64,000 nucleotides of DNA from Lingula anatina (Eukaryota > Brachiopoda > Lingulata > Lingulida > Lingulidae). The stretch covers positions 1,634-65,633 of the forward strand of contig NW_019775902.1 of NCBI RefSeq assembly GCF_001039355.2, read 5' to 3'. The notes under the pieces were generated by a model that saw only the letters and a program-made list of their open reading frames with translations, did not search any database and was not told the origin of the DNA. Shown in pieces: positions 19,246 through 30,482 of this stretch. Positions within the stretch are counted from its first letter, which is position 1. Every line of letters starts with the position of its first letter. Made by a program: the position numbers and the translations under genes.

Positions 19246-22200
19246 ATGTCTTCGACCATAACAATCCCTCGGCGCCTGCCGCTGCTTGTTGTTGCCGATA
19301 GTGTACTGTTGCCAGGGTCTTCTATGAGAATTCCTGTGCATTCCTTACGCAAGTAAGGTTATTTAAATGTTTTTACAAGTTTTTACATGGGTAAAATACG
19401 TGTAAAGTTACTTATTGTTCCCAAAACGAAAGTTGGCAGAACCGATCTTTCTAGATTTGGCATTATGTAGATACGTCACAGTCTCAGGGTTTGGAAAAGT
19501 AAAGTTAAGGTGTCCGAATTTTTTCAAGACGTAAATTTTGCCGGCGTGCATTAATTTTCAAAATTATCGTAATTAAAAGAAGCAATGGTGTGCTACCATG
19601 CATGATCATGGCTTATTTTTCTTCATATGTGAAGTTACATAAATTTGATCCTTTTAGACGTGGACGTTTAAATTGCAGTAGGGAGGCTGTGCATACATGT
19701 TTTATTACAGGTTGCAAATATCATTTCCATGTTACACAACAATTGCCTATAGTAAATATATTTATTATCAATTTTTTTAAATACTTTCTATGGAAATCAA
19801 AGGGTTACTAGATGTAAATAAATAAAAATATAACTTTTCTTCCTGTCCGAAGTCCCCTTACGTGTTTCTGGTGTACATTTATAATTTTCTTAATGTAAAA
19901 GCAAATAGCTAGGGTAAGAAACTGGGAGTCACAGTACAATTTTTTGTGATTTCTAGTCTGAACATTGTGATTTTTCGTGTTTAATTTTTTTTTTTTTTTT
20001 TGAATGCCTAATGCCTGGGTCATAAAAAGGGAGTTAGAGTAAATGTATCTTATATTCCAGTCTGAACATAGTGAAGAGCCGTCTGCTATCCAGAAACACA
20101 CTGAGCAGTACCATCATAGGAGTGATGCCCAGAGAACCTGGAGAGAGTGTAAGACCCCATTTCCAGATATTAGATTGATCTACTTTAGATCGACCTAACT
20201 CCCTGGGGGAGCTGGAGCTGTCAGCTGAGCGGACATGAAAGTTAATTACCCCCTTACAGCTTGTAGTAGGCGGGACGGACATTTAAGCCGGATTATCTGA
20301 CAGTAATCTAGTGAGACTCCCCGGGGTCCCGTGGGGATAGATCGATCTAAAAGCTCTGGGAATACAGCCTAAGTCTCTGCACCTTCATTTTATTCTTGTA
20401 ATGACATGTACTATTGTGTTCATTAAGTGTCATATTTAGTAGTGTGTGCCAATGCACTGTTGTCCAGTTGTATTTCAAGTGTACATGTATATGTACATAT
20501 ATTTTGTTAATGTACTGTATTTAAAGTTGAAATTATTGTGTCAGCTGCATTGATAAGCACCACAAAGAAATTTTAGTTCTACTTCTGCCACTTCTACTAC
20601 TACCACTACTACTACTACTACTACTACAACTACTATAACTACTGCTCCTACTTCTACTACTGCTACTTACTACTACTACAATTATAAGTCAAAAGTTTAT
20701 ACCCACAGAAAGATGACTTGGCCACCATACACCCTGTGGGCACTGCGGCAGTAGTGGTCCAAGTCACAGGAACCAACTGGCCCAAGCCTTCCTATACCCT
20801 GCTGGTCACTGGATTGTGCAGGTAGGTCCTCATCCCCCAACCCCCACCCCCACCTCCATTCCCCTTTGATATGCAATCCACTTTCGTGTTATTGAAAATA
20901 GCAAAGTAATATTCAGTTGTAGCATCTGCTTGAGATTAATTTCAGTGTGTTGCTTTGAGGGGGTACAGTTAATATTTCATTTTTTTTTTCACTCCACTAC
21001 ATCAAATTTAATCAATATTACAGTATGATTGATATGATAAGTTGATAAATGTCAAAAGAAATTTACATGTAGTTGAAACCATTGTTAGTTTACGCTCTCT
21101 CTCTTCTAGGTTTCGACTGGAAGAGTTGCTGCAGGAGACCCCCTACCCCATAGGCAAAGTGACACAACTTGACAAATTACCAGGAGAGCAGGGAGGTAGG
21201 GTCAACAAAGGAAGAAAAAAGGATAGTTTTTTGATTGTTGTTTTACTAATAAAGTTGAAGAAATAAGAAAGTCTGGTCTCCATGCTGTTGACTCTTCCAA
21301 TGTGTGCACGTGCATATACAGAAAGCTCTAGCAAATGCTTTCAGTCACATATATTACTTTTATTACTTTAGATGAAGATGTAATGAAGAACAGTGAGCTG
21401 CAAGTGCTGGCCCAGGACTTCAGGGACCAAGCGGCCAAACTAGTGACCATGCTGGACATCTCCATACCCATTGTGGCCAAACTTAGAGTAAGGGCCCATT
21501 CCCAATGGAACTGTCATTCTACATAAATTGCTCAAACTCCGCGATTATTCTGGTAGAGTAAATTTTGGCAACCAGATGTTGTCACTTAATTGGGCAAACT
21601 TTAATCTTTGTGACACCAAAAATTTCACAAAAATAATCAATGTGCATTTTGATGTGCATTTTAGATTACTGGATCAAGGATTTTATAAAATTTTTAGACA
21701 ATGCTTACTTTGATGAGACTTACAATTATCTTTTTGTAGAGAATGTTGGACAACCTTCCCAGCCATCACCTGCCTGATATATGTGCTTCCATTGTGAAGG
21801 CATCCTACTCAGAGAAAGTCCAAGTACTGGATGCTGTGGACTTGACAGAGAGGTTTAAAAAGACTTTACCTCTACTGATGAGGCAGATAGAGGTAAACTT
21901 TTTTGTTTCTAAGCTTACTCCTTTATGCCCCATTCAAAAGTTAATTGGATCTGTGAACAGTTATGATGAAAAATCTTCATGCTAATTAAATCCATAGTTA
22001 TTTAGAATCCTGATGAAAGTTTCAGTTGTAGGTTAGTCTAGAAGAGACATAGAGGAAACTGCCAACAGGATTATAATAAAGTATGAACTTGCATTAAAAT
22101 AGGTTTTTGTTGTCTCCATTGTAGACCATTTTAAAAGAGTTAAAATGTGTTTATTTGTCAAGCTCGGATGATGTATTGTGGAACTTCCTCTTTTTACAAG

Positions 22201-25200
22201 ATACCACTGAAGGCATTTGACTTTGTCTTATTTCAGGGTTTGCAGCTCCTTCAAAAGGCCAAGAAAAACAACATGGAGCTTGTCACCCGAAAGTCTCCAC
22301 TGAAATCTTCGGCACTCAAGAAAGCTTTTAAGCTTGGAGATGGGGACGATGATGATGACAATGAGGCTGACGATTTGGAAGATTTACAGCAAAAAATTAG
22401 GTAGATACACAGACATTTCATGTATGTACGGTATTTTTTCAATCAACATTATTAGCATCAATTTTGTTTCCAAATAGCATTTTCAATGTTTCAACACTGT
22501 TCTGCTCACTCAGAAGTGTTCAGAATTTTATTGATTTTTTATATTAAAAATTCAAAATGTTGTAGGCTTTAGATTTGAGGTTTGGTTGAAAAGATACTGG
22601 GATAATGTGGTTCAGATTAGGATTCTACCCTCATTCTCAGATGATTGTTTTTCACTAGGGCTGCTAACATGCCTGACCAGCCACTGAAGGCAGCGATGAA
22701 AGAATTGAAGAGGTTGAAGAAGATGCCACAACAAATGCCTGAACATGCCATGATCAGGTGATTGTCACCACATATTTTCTGTCGCGGTTAATTAAATGTT
22801 GAAGCTTGTACATTTGAGACATTCTAACAGTTATTTTGACTGGGATAAATTACTAGGCTTTTGTAAGATTCTAATTTCTCATTTTCCTTAGGCAATTTTT
22901 AAAGCCTCAATATAAAAACTACTTTAGAAATGTGAAATTATTGGATCTCTTTATCCAGAATGAAAATGAGACTTTTTGTAGCTTAAGATAAAATTATCTC
23001 ATTTAAGAGAAAACATTTCTGGGAACATTGTATCAAATGACCTCCTCCATTACAGGAACTATTTAGAGCTGATGGTAGAATTGCCATGGTCTAAATCCAG
23101 TGTAGACTCCTTGGATATTATACAAGCAAGGTAGGGGGAAAAGACTGTTGTTTTGTCAGATAGTTCATGTTTATGTGCAAAAGATAAGTACAAAATTATG
23201 TGTGTGGAGTTGGTCTTTCTTGTATAATGATGAAAATAAAGTGAATTGTTCCTAACATTGAGGAGGCAGACATGTGGTCAAGACCCTGTGATGAAGGGTT
23301 GAAGCATCATGCCTCATAGGTAGGAAACATGTTTAATTAGTCATTTACTCAAATACAACTGGAATACGCCTATAAAAAGGCAATTATAGGTGTCATGATG
23401 TCAAATCTGACAAGAAATCTGCGAAATCATAAAAATTAAGAAATGATAGTTTTTATAGTGATGGCAATATCTTGATATATTGATTTGTGGTCAAATAATA
23501 CGTATAAAATAGTATTATTGTTACATGTCCATTGGCATGCATAGTTCATTCTATTACAGGAAAGATTTAGATGAGGATCACTATGGGCTAGAGAAACTGA
23601 AGAAGAGGATACTAGAATACCTGGCTGTTCGGCAGTTAAAAAACACCTTAAAGGGCCCCATCTTGTGCTTTGTTGGCCCCCCGGGGGTGGGGAAGACCAG
23701 TGTGGGAAGATCTGTGGCTAGAACACTGGGGAGAGAGTTCCACAGGTTAGTGGGTGGCAGTTGAACTATTGATATCATTTTTTCATTGTAATTGTTTTGA
23801 TAAATTGTGTATTGCATCTCTCAGTAAACTTTGGTAAGTCAACTAGCTAAGTGTAGTCGACTAGGGATCTTAGATTCTTTGTGAAACAGGGGCCAGGCCT
23901 AAAAGATGCAGGTCTATGAACACTGAGAAATGCAAACTTTTAGAAAAAAATTCCCAAGAGCTAAGAAAACTTGCAGAGGACAAGGCACAGCAAACTCAAC
24001 TCGGATTGTGGATGTTTCTGCTACTACTGCTGTAACAACAGAACAGTCTACATCATCATCATCATCATCATATTTTTATGATTATCTTACTGTTATTATT
24101 GAACGAAATGGATTTTATCCATTTTTTAATTGTGAAAAATCATTATAGTGATATTAATTCCAGGATCGCCCTAGGTGGCGTGTGTGACCAGTCTGATATT
24201 CGGGGTCACAGGAGGACCTACATAGGCTCTATGCCAGGCAGGGTGGTACAGGGACTCAAACTGGTGGGAACAAATAACCCAGTCTTCTTGCTGGATGAAA
24301 TTGATAAACTGGTATGGACTGTTTGATACATTTTTAAACATTTTTAAGACTTTAAGAGATTGCACTAGACTGAAAAATAAATAAATAAATAAATAAATAA
24401 ATGAAATAAATAGAATGAAATTTTTTAATTACTTAGCATGATCAGACTTGTGGATTTTTTTTTGTAGTTGTTTTAGATTACTTTTCTATTATCTATAAAT
24501 TTCAATCTACTGATCTGCCAAATGTACTGATCGAAAGCAGAACAGTGGCCATTCACAGTTAAGCCATGCTGTATTTGCTTTTTTTTCTAGGGTAAAAGTC
24601 TCCATGGGGACCCTGCTGCAGCTTTGCTTGAAGTACTGGACCCAGAACAGAATAATACTTTCACAGACCAGTATCCTTTCTATTGCTTTGTCTTTTATAA
24701 AGTTTTATCTTTACATATGAGGATTAAATAGATTAAAAATCTAAAAGAGATGTGGTACGCTAAGGAAATTGTAACAAAGAAATGAATGACATTGGATTAT
24801 TGCTGAGAGTATATCAAGTAATACTAAGTTTATGAGATGATAAGATAACTGACATATATACTTCCAATATAAGTAAATTGACATTTTTATCACTTGAATG
24901 TTGATATTGTGTACTTAATTGCAAAAAGTAAATAAATAAATAATTTAAAAAATAGACAAATAATTACCTTGACCAATTAACAGCTATCTAAATGTTCCAT
25001 TTGACCTGTCTCAGGTGTTGTTTATAGCAACGGCCAATGACACGGCCACAATACCTCCAGCCCTGATGGATAGAATGGAGATGATTTATATCCCAGGTAA
25101 ACCCAGTGTTTCTTTATAGACTGGTACCTTTTTAATTGAAATCTCTATGAGAAAGTTGTAAATAGTACATCACAATTTATGGTGTGCCCTGGCATTCTTG

Positions 25201-27157
25201 ATAAATTTTATATTGATATATATCCCAGGTTGGTTCTTTGACTACTTGCACAAAGTTAAAAGAAAAAGCTAGAGGAAGTATGTGGTATTGAGATTTAACA
25301 AAGTTATCAATAACTGTTGTACTACCATAGGTTACACTCAGGAAGAGAAACTACAGATAGCCACTGGTCATCTCATAAAGAAACAGTTATCTGAGCACGG
25401 CTTGACCGAGGAACAACTGCAGATTCCAGAGGACACAATTCTGGCCATAAGTAAGTACTGACATATTAGGTTTATTGAGTATCAGGGGCAGTTTATGTTG
25501 TAGATATTATAGTGGCATATCATAATATCGAGCTGCTGATAAGAATAAATGTGGAAGATACAAAGGGTGTGGATATGAGATATGTGACATACTGTCTGTG
25601 ATATTGAATTTAAGGAGGAATTCCAATTTCTATGTTTCCCCAAATAATGTGTGTTAATGTGTTAAGATGCTTCAAATAAGTTTACACGTGTGTGTGTATG
25701 TGCTCATGCATATATGCACATACTCTTAAAGCAAAATGTCTGGTTCCCAGTTTCCAGGTACACGCGTGAGGCAGGTGTGAGGTCGCTGGAAAGGAAGCTC
25801 GCTGCCGTGTGCAGGGCCATAGCGGTCAGGGTGGCAGAGCACAGCAGTGCCAAGAAAGAACTCAAATCTGTTGCCATACACCCCGAAGCTGAAGGGAAAG
25901 TATTAGACCACAGCACTGTGCCAGGGCAGAGATCCAGTGTGCACCCTGAATCCCGAGGCCAGGTGGTTGATGTTGATGTCCCAGAGACACATAATGTTGG
26001 ATATCTGACCCACCCTCTGGAGATGCCAATTTTCATTGATAAAGCATTACTGGAGGAGATATTAGGGGTAAGGGTTTCTGTGGAAATATGAAAAAAAAAA
26101 AATCTGGAGCATTGAAAAGTGGGCAAGAGGTGCAATGTACACTATGTGATCTAGTGTAAAATATTTGTAAATTATAAAAAGATATTATAAATATTGGTAA
26201 ATTATATAAATAGTTGTAAAATTTTGGTAAGATGTATGGTAAGACTTAATCATAGTTTTTTTTAGATGTGTTTAATGAAAAAAATACATTATTGATCTGT
26301 ATGAAAATGAAGTTTTTTAAAAAAAAAAGCAAGAAATATTTTAATTTAATTCTATATCCATACTTGAATATAACAGGCACCTCCCTTTGAGAGCGAGATG
26401 TCCCAGCGGCTGAGTCGCCCAGGGGTGGCAGTGGGGCTGGCGTGGACCCCCATGGGAGGGGAGATAATGTATGTGGAGGCGACTAGGATGGAGGGAGAGG
26501 GCAAACTGGTGCTGACTGGACAACTGGGGGGAGTCATGAAGGAGTCCGCTACCCTGGCGTTGAACTGGGTCAGGTCTAATGCACATCTGGTAAGGTTTGG
26601 TTAATGTATTGGTAAAAAAGGGGAGGGGAAGATTATTTTCCTCCTCCCTGTTTGTGGACTGCATCAGGTCTGCTAAAGTTTATCAGATTTTTATACCTCA
26701 AGTGTGGAGGGAACTGGAAAGTGACGAGCCCGGAGGTTATGATAGTCTTAATGTACAACATATTGTAGTTACAGTGCATTTCACATCGATAATAAAACTA
26801 AAAAAAATTATTTTAGATTCTAGAATTGTTTTTGGTTGTACATGTAAGTCAGCAAATGAATAATAAAGATAAACTAAAAATACAAAAGATATATATCATT
26901 TTTATTTCAGCTTGGCATTGAACAGGGCGGCAACTTGTTAGAGAATACAGATATCCACATCCACTTCCCGGCAGGTGCCGTGGGGAAAGATGGTCCCTCT
27001 GCAGGTGTCACCATCTCTTCTGTCCTAGTGTCCTTGTTCTGCGGCCGCTGTGTCAGGTCGGATACCGCCATGACAGGGGAGGTGACGCTCCGGGGTTTAG
27101 TGCTTCCAGTGAGTATTTAGTATCTAAAGGGCAATATTTAAAGGTTGGGTTTGAAGC

Positions 27158-27243
<86 letters not shown>

Positions 27244-27827
27244 AGACAACATTGTTTTTCCTGCAAGCACTCTAGATTGCCACAAAGACTTCAGGACATA
27301 AACTGTTGGTTTACCTGAGCAATGACATTTAACTAAGAGAACCCACAGGTGACAAGGCGTCATCACAGTGTTATTAATATGTTTTGTAACCAGAAACAGA
27401 TGAAAATTATACAGTCACTGTAAGGTATTTTGATCCTCTTCATTGTCAATTTACAGGTGGGAGGTATAAAAGAGAAAGTTTTGGCAGCCCACAGAGCGGG
27501 AATAACAAGAGTTTTGTTGCCAGAGAGGAACATGAAAGACTTGCATGAAATTCCTGCCAACGTCAGGGTGAGTTTTATCATAAAATGTTTGATTAGGAAG
27601 TGAATTCTTTATAATGAAGGAGAACGAGGAGGTTACAGATCATGATAATATAGTCGACAGTTTTTTTATGTACATAATAAAATGAAATTGAAAATCCTTT
27701 TTCTGGTCTATTTCAGAGCAAGTTGTCTATAATTTGGGTGAGCAAGATGGAACAGGTTCTGAACGCTGCATTTGAGGAACCTTTTCCTGGTCTCAGCTCG
27801 GATGACATTGTCCCTAGTAAACTTTGA
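19246..27827 (+). CDS. LONP2: Peroxisomal Lon protease homolog 2 (LONP2), complete
   Basis: LONP2 is an ATP-dependent serine protease of the peroxisome matrix. Nineteen exons join in frame to 865 residues (human 852): 19246-19352, 20061-20148, 20709-20821, 21110-21195, 21372-21487, 21740-21892, 22237-22400, 22659-22757, 23056-23130, 23560-23745, 24164-24311, 24591-24670, 24984-25096, 25331-25450, 25751-26067, 26377-26589, 26911-27108, 27457-27567, 27717-27827. The N-terminal LON substrate domain fills about the first 230 residues, followed by an acidic linker ([12 protein letters not shown]). Walker A is GPPGVGKT (373-380) and Walker B FLLDEID (D440-E441). The protease domain has the Ser in KDGPSAGVT (S756) and Lys in GGIKEK (K799). 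The C-terminus SKL is a perfect PTS1. A MITE occupies the start of intron 2. All catalytic parts are intact. Confidence 0.97.
20153..20369 (-). mobile_element. MITE family A, copy 3, inserted in the LONP2 intron 2 donor
   Basis: Inverted relative to copies 1 and 2. It is flanked by perfect TAA duplications (20150-20152 and 20370-20372). LONP2 exon 2 ends at 20148, so the left TAA is bases 2-4 of the donor, and the element supplies positions 5 and 6 (GTAA+GA). Right of the element the sequence reads TAAGTCT, so the uninterrupted donor was GTAAGT. Confidence 0.9.
20587..20690. repeat. Imperfect (ACT)n trinucleotide repeat
   Basis: ACT-rich array interrupted by ACA, GCT and CCT units, in LONP2 intron 2 immediately upstream of exon 3. 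Confidence 0.85.
27162..27242. repeat. (AT)n followed by (AC)n microsatellite
   Basis: About 58 bp of AT dinucleotides pass directly into about 22 bp of AC. It lies in the LONP2 intron after the exon that carries the catalytic serine. Confidence 0.95.
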
Positions 27828-29921
27828 CCTCGGACACTAGTGGTGTGAAGGGTTTTATTGACGTTATAGTTTCTGACATCAGCAAAATGAACATATTATT
27901 ATTATAAACAATCTATTTTACAAGGTCATGTGATTATATGGTGGATAGCAAGATCAGCTATGAACAGAATATAAATTGATGTAAAAATGTGAATTATGAT
28001 ATAAAATGTGTTGGTTATACGACAAAGTGAAAAGTATATTTCATGTGGCTTATGTTATGTTTTGTTTTGCTTGATTTTATTTGGTATAAAGCTCACAAAA
28101 AGTTATTTACAAATTTGTAATATGTTGGTTTGGCCTGAAGTAAAGAATGATTGTGAATACCAGTAACACTTGGGTTCCTACAGGTTAATAATATTTATTT
28201 AAATCATAAGATTTTGGTGGAAGATCATAGCTTAAGGACATAATATTGTTTGCTTAATTAACATAAAGAATTCCTGAAACGATTATTCAATTTTTAAAAG
28301 TTTTATTTAATGCATTTTGTTTATGGTTAATTTAAAGTGATAATAACTCTTCGTTTCGGCCAAAAAATGAATTTTCCTGGAGTAAACAACAATTTTCCCA
28401 TACTTACCAATGGTTAATGAATCCATTTTTACATTCAAAGTTAGTCCCTGGTTTTTTTTCTAAAAAGTTTGGTTTTTTGTTAAAATCTCTTAAGAGATGT
28501 TAACAGAGTATAGCCATCAATGGAGGTCACATGGTCTAAAGACAAGCTCAGATATCAGAATAATAGCTATAACAGCCGTTTTTGTGGGAAAACAGTATAT
28601 ATTATATTTTTATGAGTCACTCACAATGTTTTTACTGTGCAATACAGATTTCATACGAAGAGTTATTATCCCTTTAAGCAATTAAATGGAACTGGATTGG
28701 CTTTTAATATGAAAAAGGTGAATGAAGTGGTGCTTATTGCTTTATTATATATTCTGTACATGGTCAATAATAAAATTGATTACTCTTTTATTTTTTGTGG
28801 GTATCATTTTATTAAAACAAATCCAAAATTCTTGAATATGAAGAATGTTTATCTTGCGATTTATAAAAAAAACAACACATATATGAATACTCACACAAAA
28901 GGACTAAAAGAATGATTGCCTTAATGTGTATATTCATTCTGTTTATTTTCAAGTCTATTTCAATTATGTTGAGAACTTCAGACAATATTTTAAAAGAATT
29001 TGCTTACAAAAATAGCCACTATATTAGCACAGAAAGACTAGGTGATCTTTGAAAACTGACAAAAAATAGTTGGACGGCAGATATAATTATCACAAAGGTA
29101 GACAATGTGCATGTGAGTTACGAAATACCTGTGTAAGTTCTCCAGTGTTTAAATACACTGATAGTCTATCATCAGACAGGTCTAATACACAGCAAATATA
29201 TTAACACCAGAGTATCTTGTTTAAAGACACTTGCAATCATGCAGTAAATGTTAACAGAGTACCAAAACTGGTTTGATAGAACATATTTACCTATCACAGA
29301 AAATATCATACAGGTGGTTGAGATATTTCAGCCACATATTTGTGAATTATATCGATGGATATCTAGCAATTCCCACATCTATATATAAAAACTGCTTTTT
29401 TGTGCCATATAAAACTATATACACAATGGATTTATACAATGGAATTCAGTGAGCACAATAGATGATATAATATACTTATATACAATATATTTAAATCTTC
29501 ACACAGCTTGAATGAAATTGACTAGACTACTGCCAGTGTATATAATTTTTGTCATTTCACACAAAAACAAATAACAACAATGATGAAAATAAAATAAGAA
29601 TAACAAAATTCTCTACTTGGGTTTTTCCATAAATTGTTCCACTTTCAATTTGGTGAAAATCTTTCTATGGCAAGTAAACACACTTATGACAATTTAAAAT
29701 TAAATATATACAAAGTACACAGAAGTCCACAACAATTCAGCTGTATTGATAGGGCTGTAGTAGGATTATTGCTTGACAGATTGATTGGAAGCCATAGATT
29801 GGATCAATTTAAATGTGTTAGAAGTGTTACAGCCCACCAGTGTGGTAGTTGTGACAAATGTGTTAGATGTGACACCACGGCTGACATGGTATGACACAAA
29901 TCCAGTGTTGTTCTGCCAACA
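27828..29921. other. Convergent intergenic region between LONP2 and JHY
   Basis: A/T-rich 3' UTR and intergenic sequence for two genes that end tail to tail. AATAAA at 28769-28774 (plus) is a possible distal LONP2 poly(A) signal. The open frames at 28497-28915 and 29634-30199 have no recognisable features; the second overlaps the JHY last exon antisense. Confidence 0.6.
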
Positions 29922-30482
29922 TCACTGAACAGAGTCCCACTGCAGTCGGTAACGCAGGAAACCTTTCTGAGCCAATGAACTGTTCACATTCCTCTCTACT
30001 TCCTCAGCGACTGCCTTCTCTTCCCGGTGACGCTCTTGTAATCTTTGTATATAACCATAATCCAGTGGAACTTGTCCATTCTGTTGTCCATTTCTGGGTG
30101 AGTATTCAACCTTGCCATTCAGCTGGCTCTGCTGGGGCCGAGATTTTGACAAACTATTGGTCAGACCATTTGAATGATTCCCACCATCAAACTGTCTGAA
30201 ATTTTTCTTTTGTAATTTATTCTGGTACCTGTAGTTGCTTGGTTCTGGCGACTCCGTCACCGTGGGAAGGTTAGAGTTTCGTGGGGACCTATAAACAGCG
30301 TTGTCTAGAACGTCGTTTTTCTCTTGCTGATGGCGGCTGTGGAGTTGTTCTACATGATTAATCTCCTGCACGTGGCTCTCAGCCTGGTTGTACAAGGCAG
30401 GAGAACTGACCTCTGGAGGAGTCTCTGAGTCCCCCCTGGTCATTACCTTTGGCTTGGGAACAGTCTTAGCATACTGCAGTGC
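29922..30482 (-). CDS. JHY: JHY alternative terminal exon 2 (distal)
   Basis: Acceptor CTCCCAG precedes GCACTGCAGTATGCT, giving ALQYAKTVPKPKV in the same phase 0 as the proximal terminal exon. It runs 186 codons to a stop at 29922. It contains two further copies of the basic helix motif (HSRHQQEK and QERHREEKAVAEE) and a longer tail ending LQWDSVQ. It would be used instead of, or after, the proximal exon. Confidence 0.65.
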   Translation of the reverse strand, partial: ALQYAKTVPKPKVMTRGDSETPPEVSSPALYNQAESHVQEINHVEQLHSRHQQEKNDVLDNAVYRSPRNSNLPTVTESPEPSNYRYQNKLQKKNFRQFDGGNHSNGLTNSLSKSRPQQSQLNGKVEYSPRNGQQNGQVPLDYGYIQRLQERHREEKAVAEEVERNVNSSLAQKGFLRYRLQWDSVQ

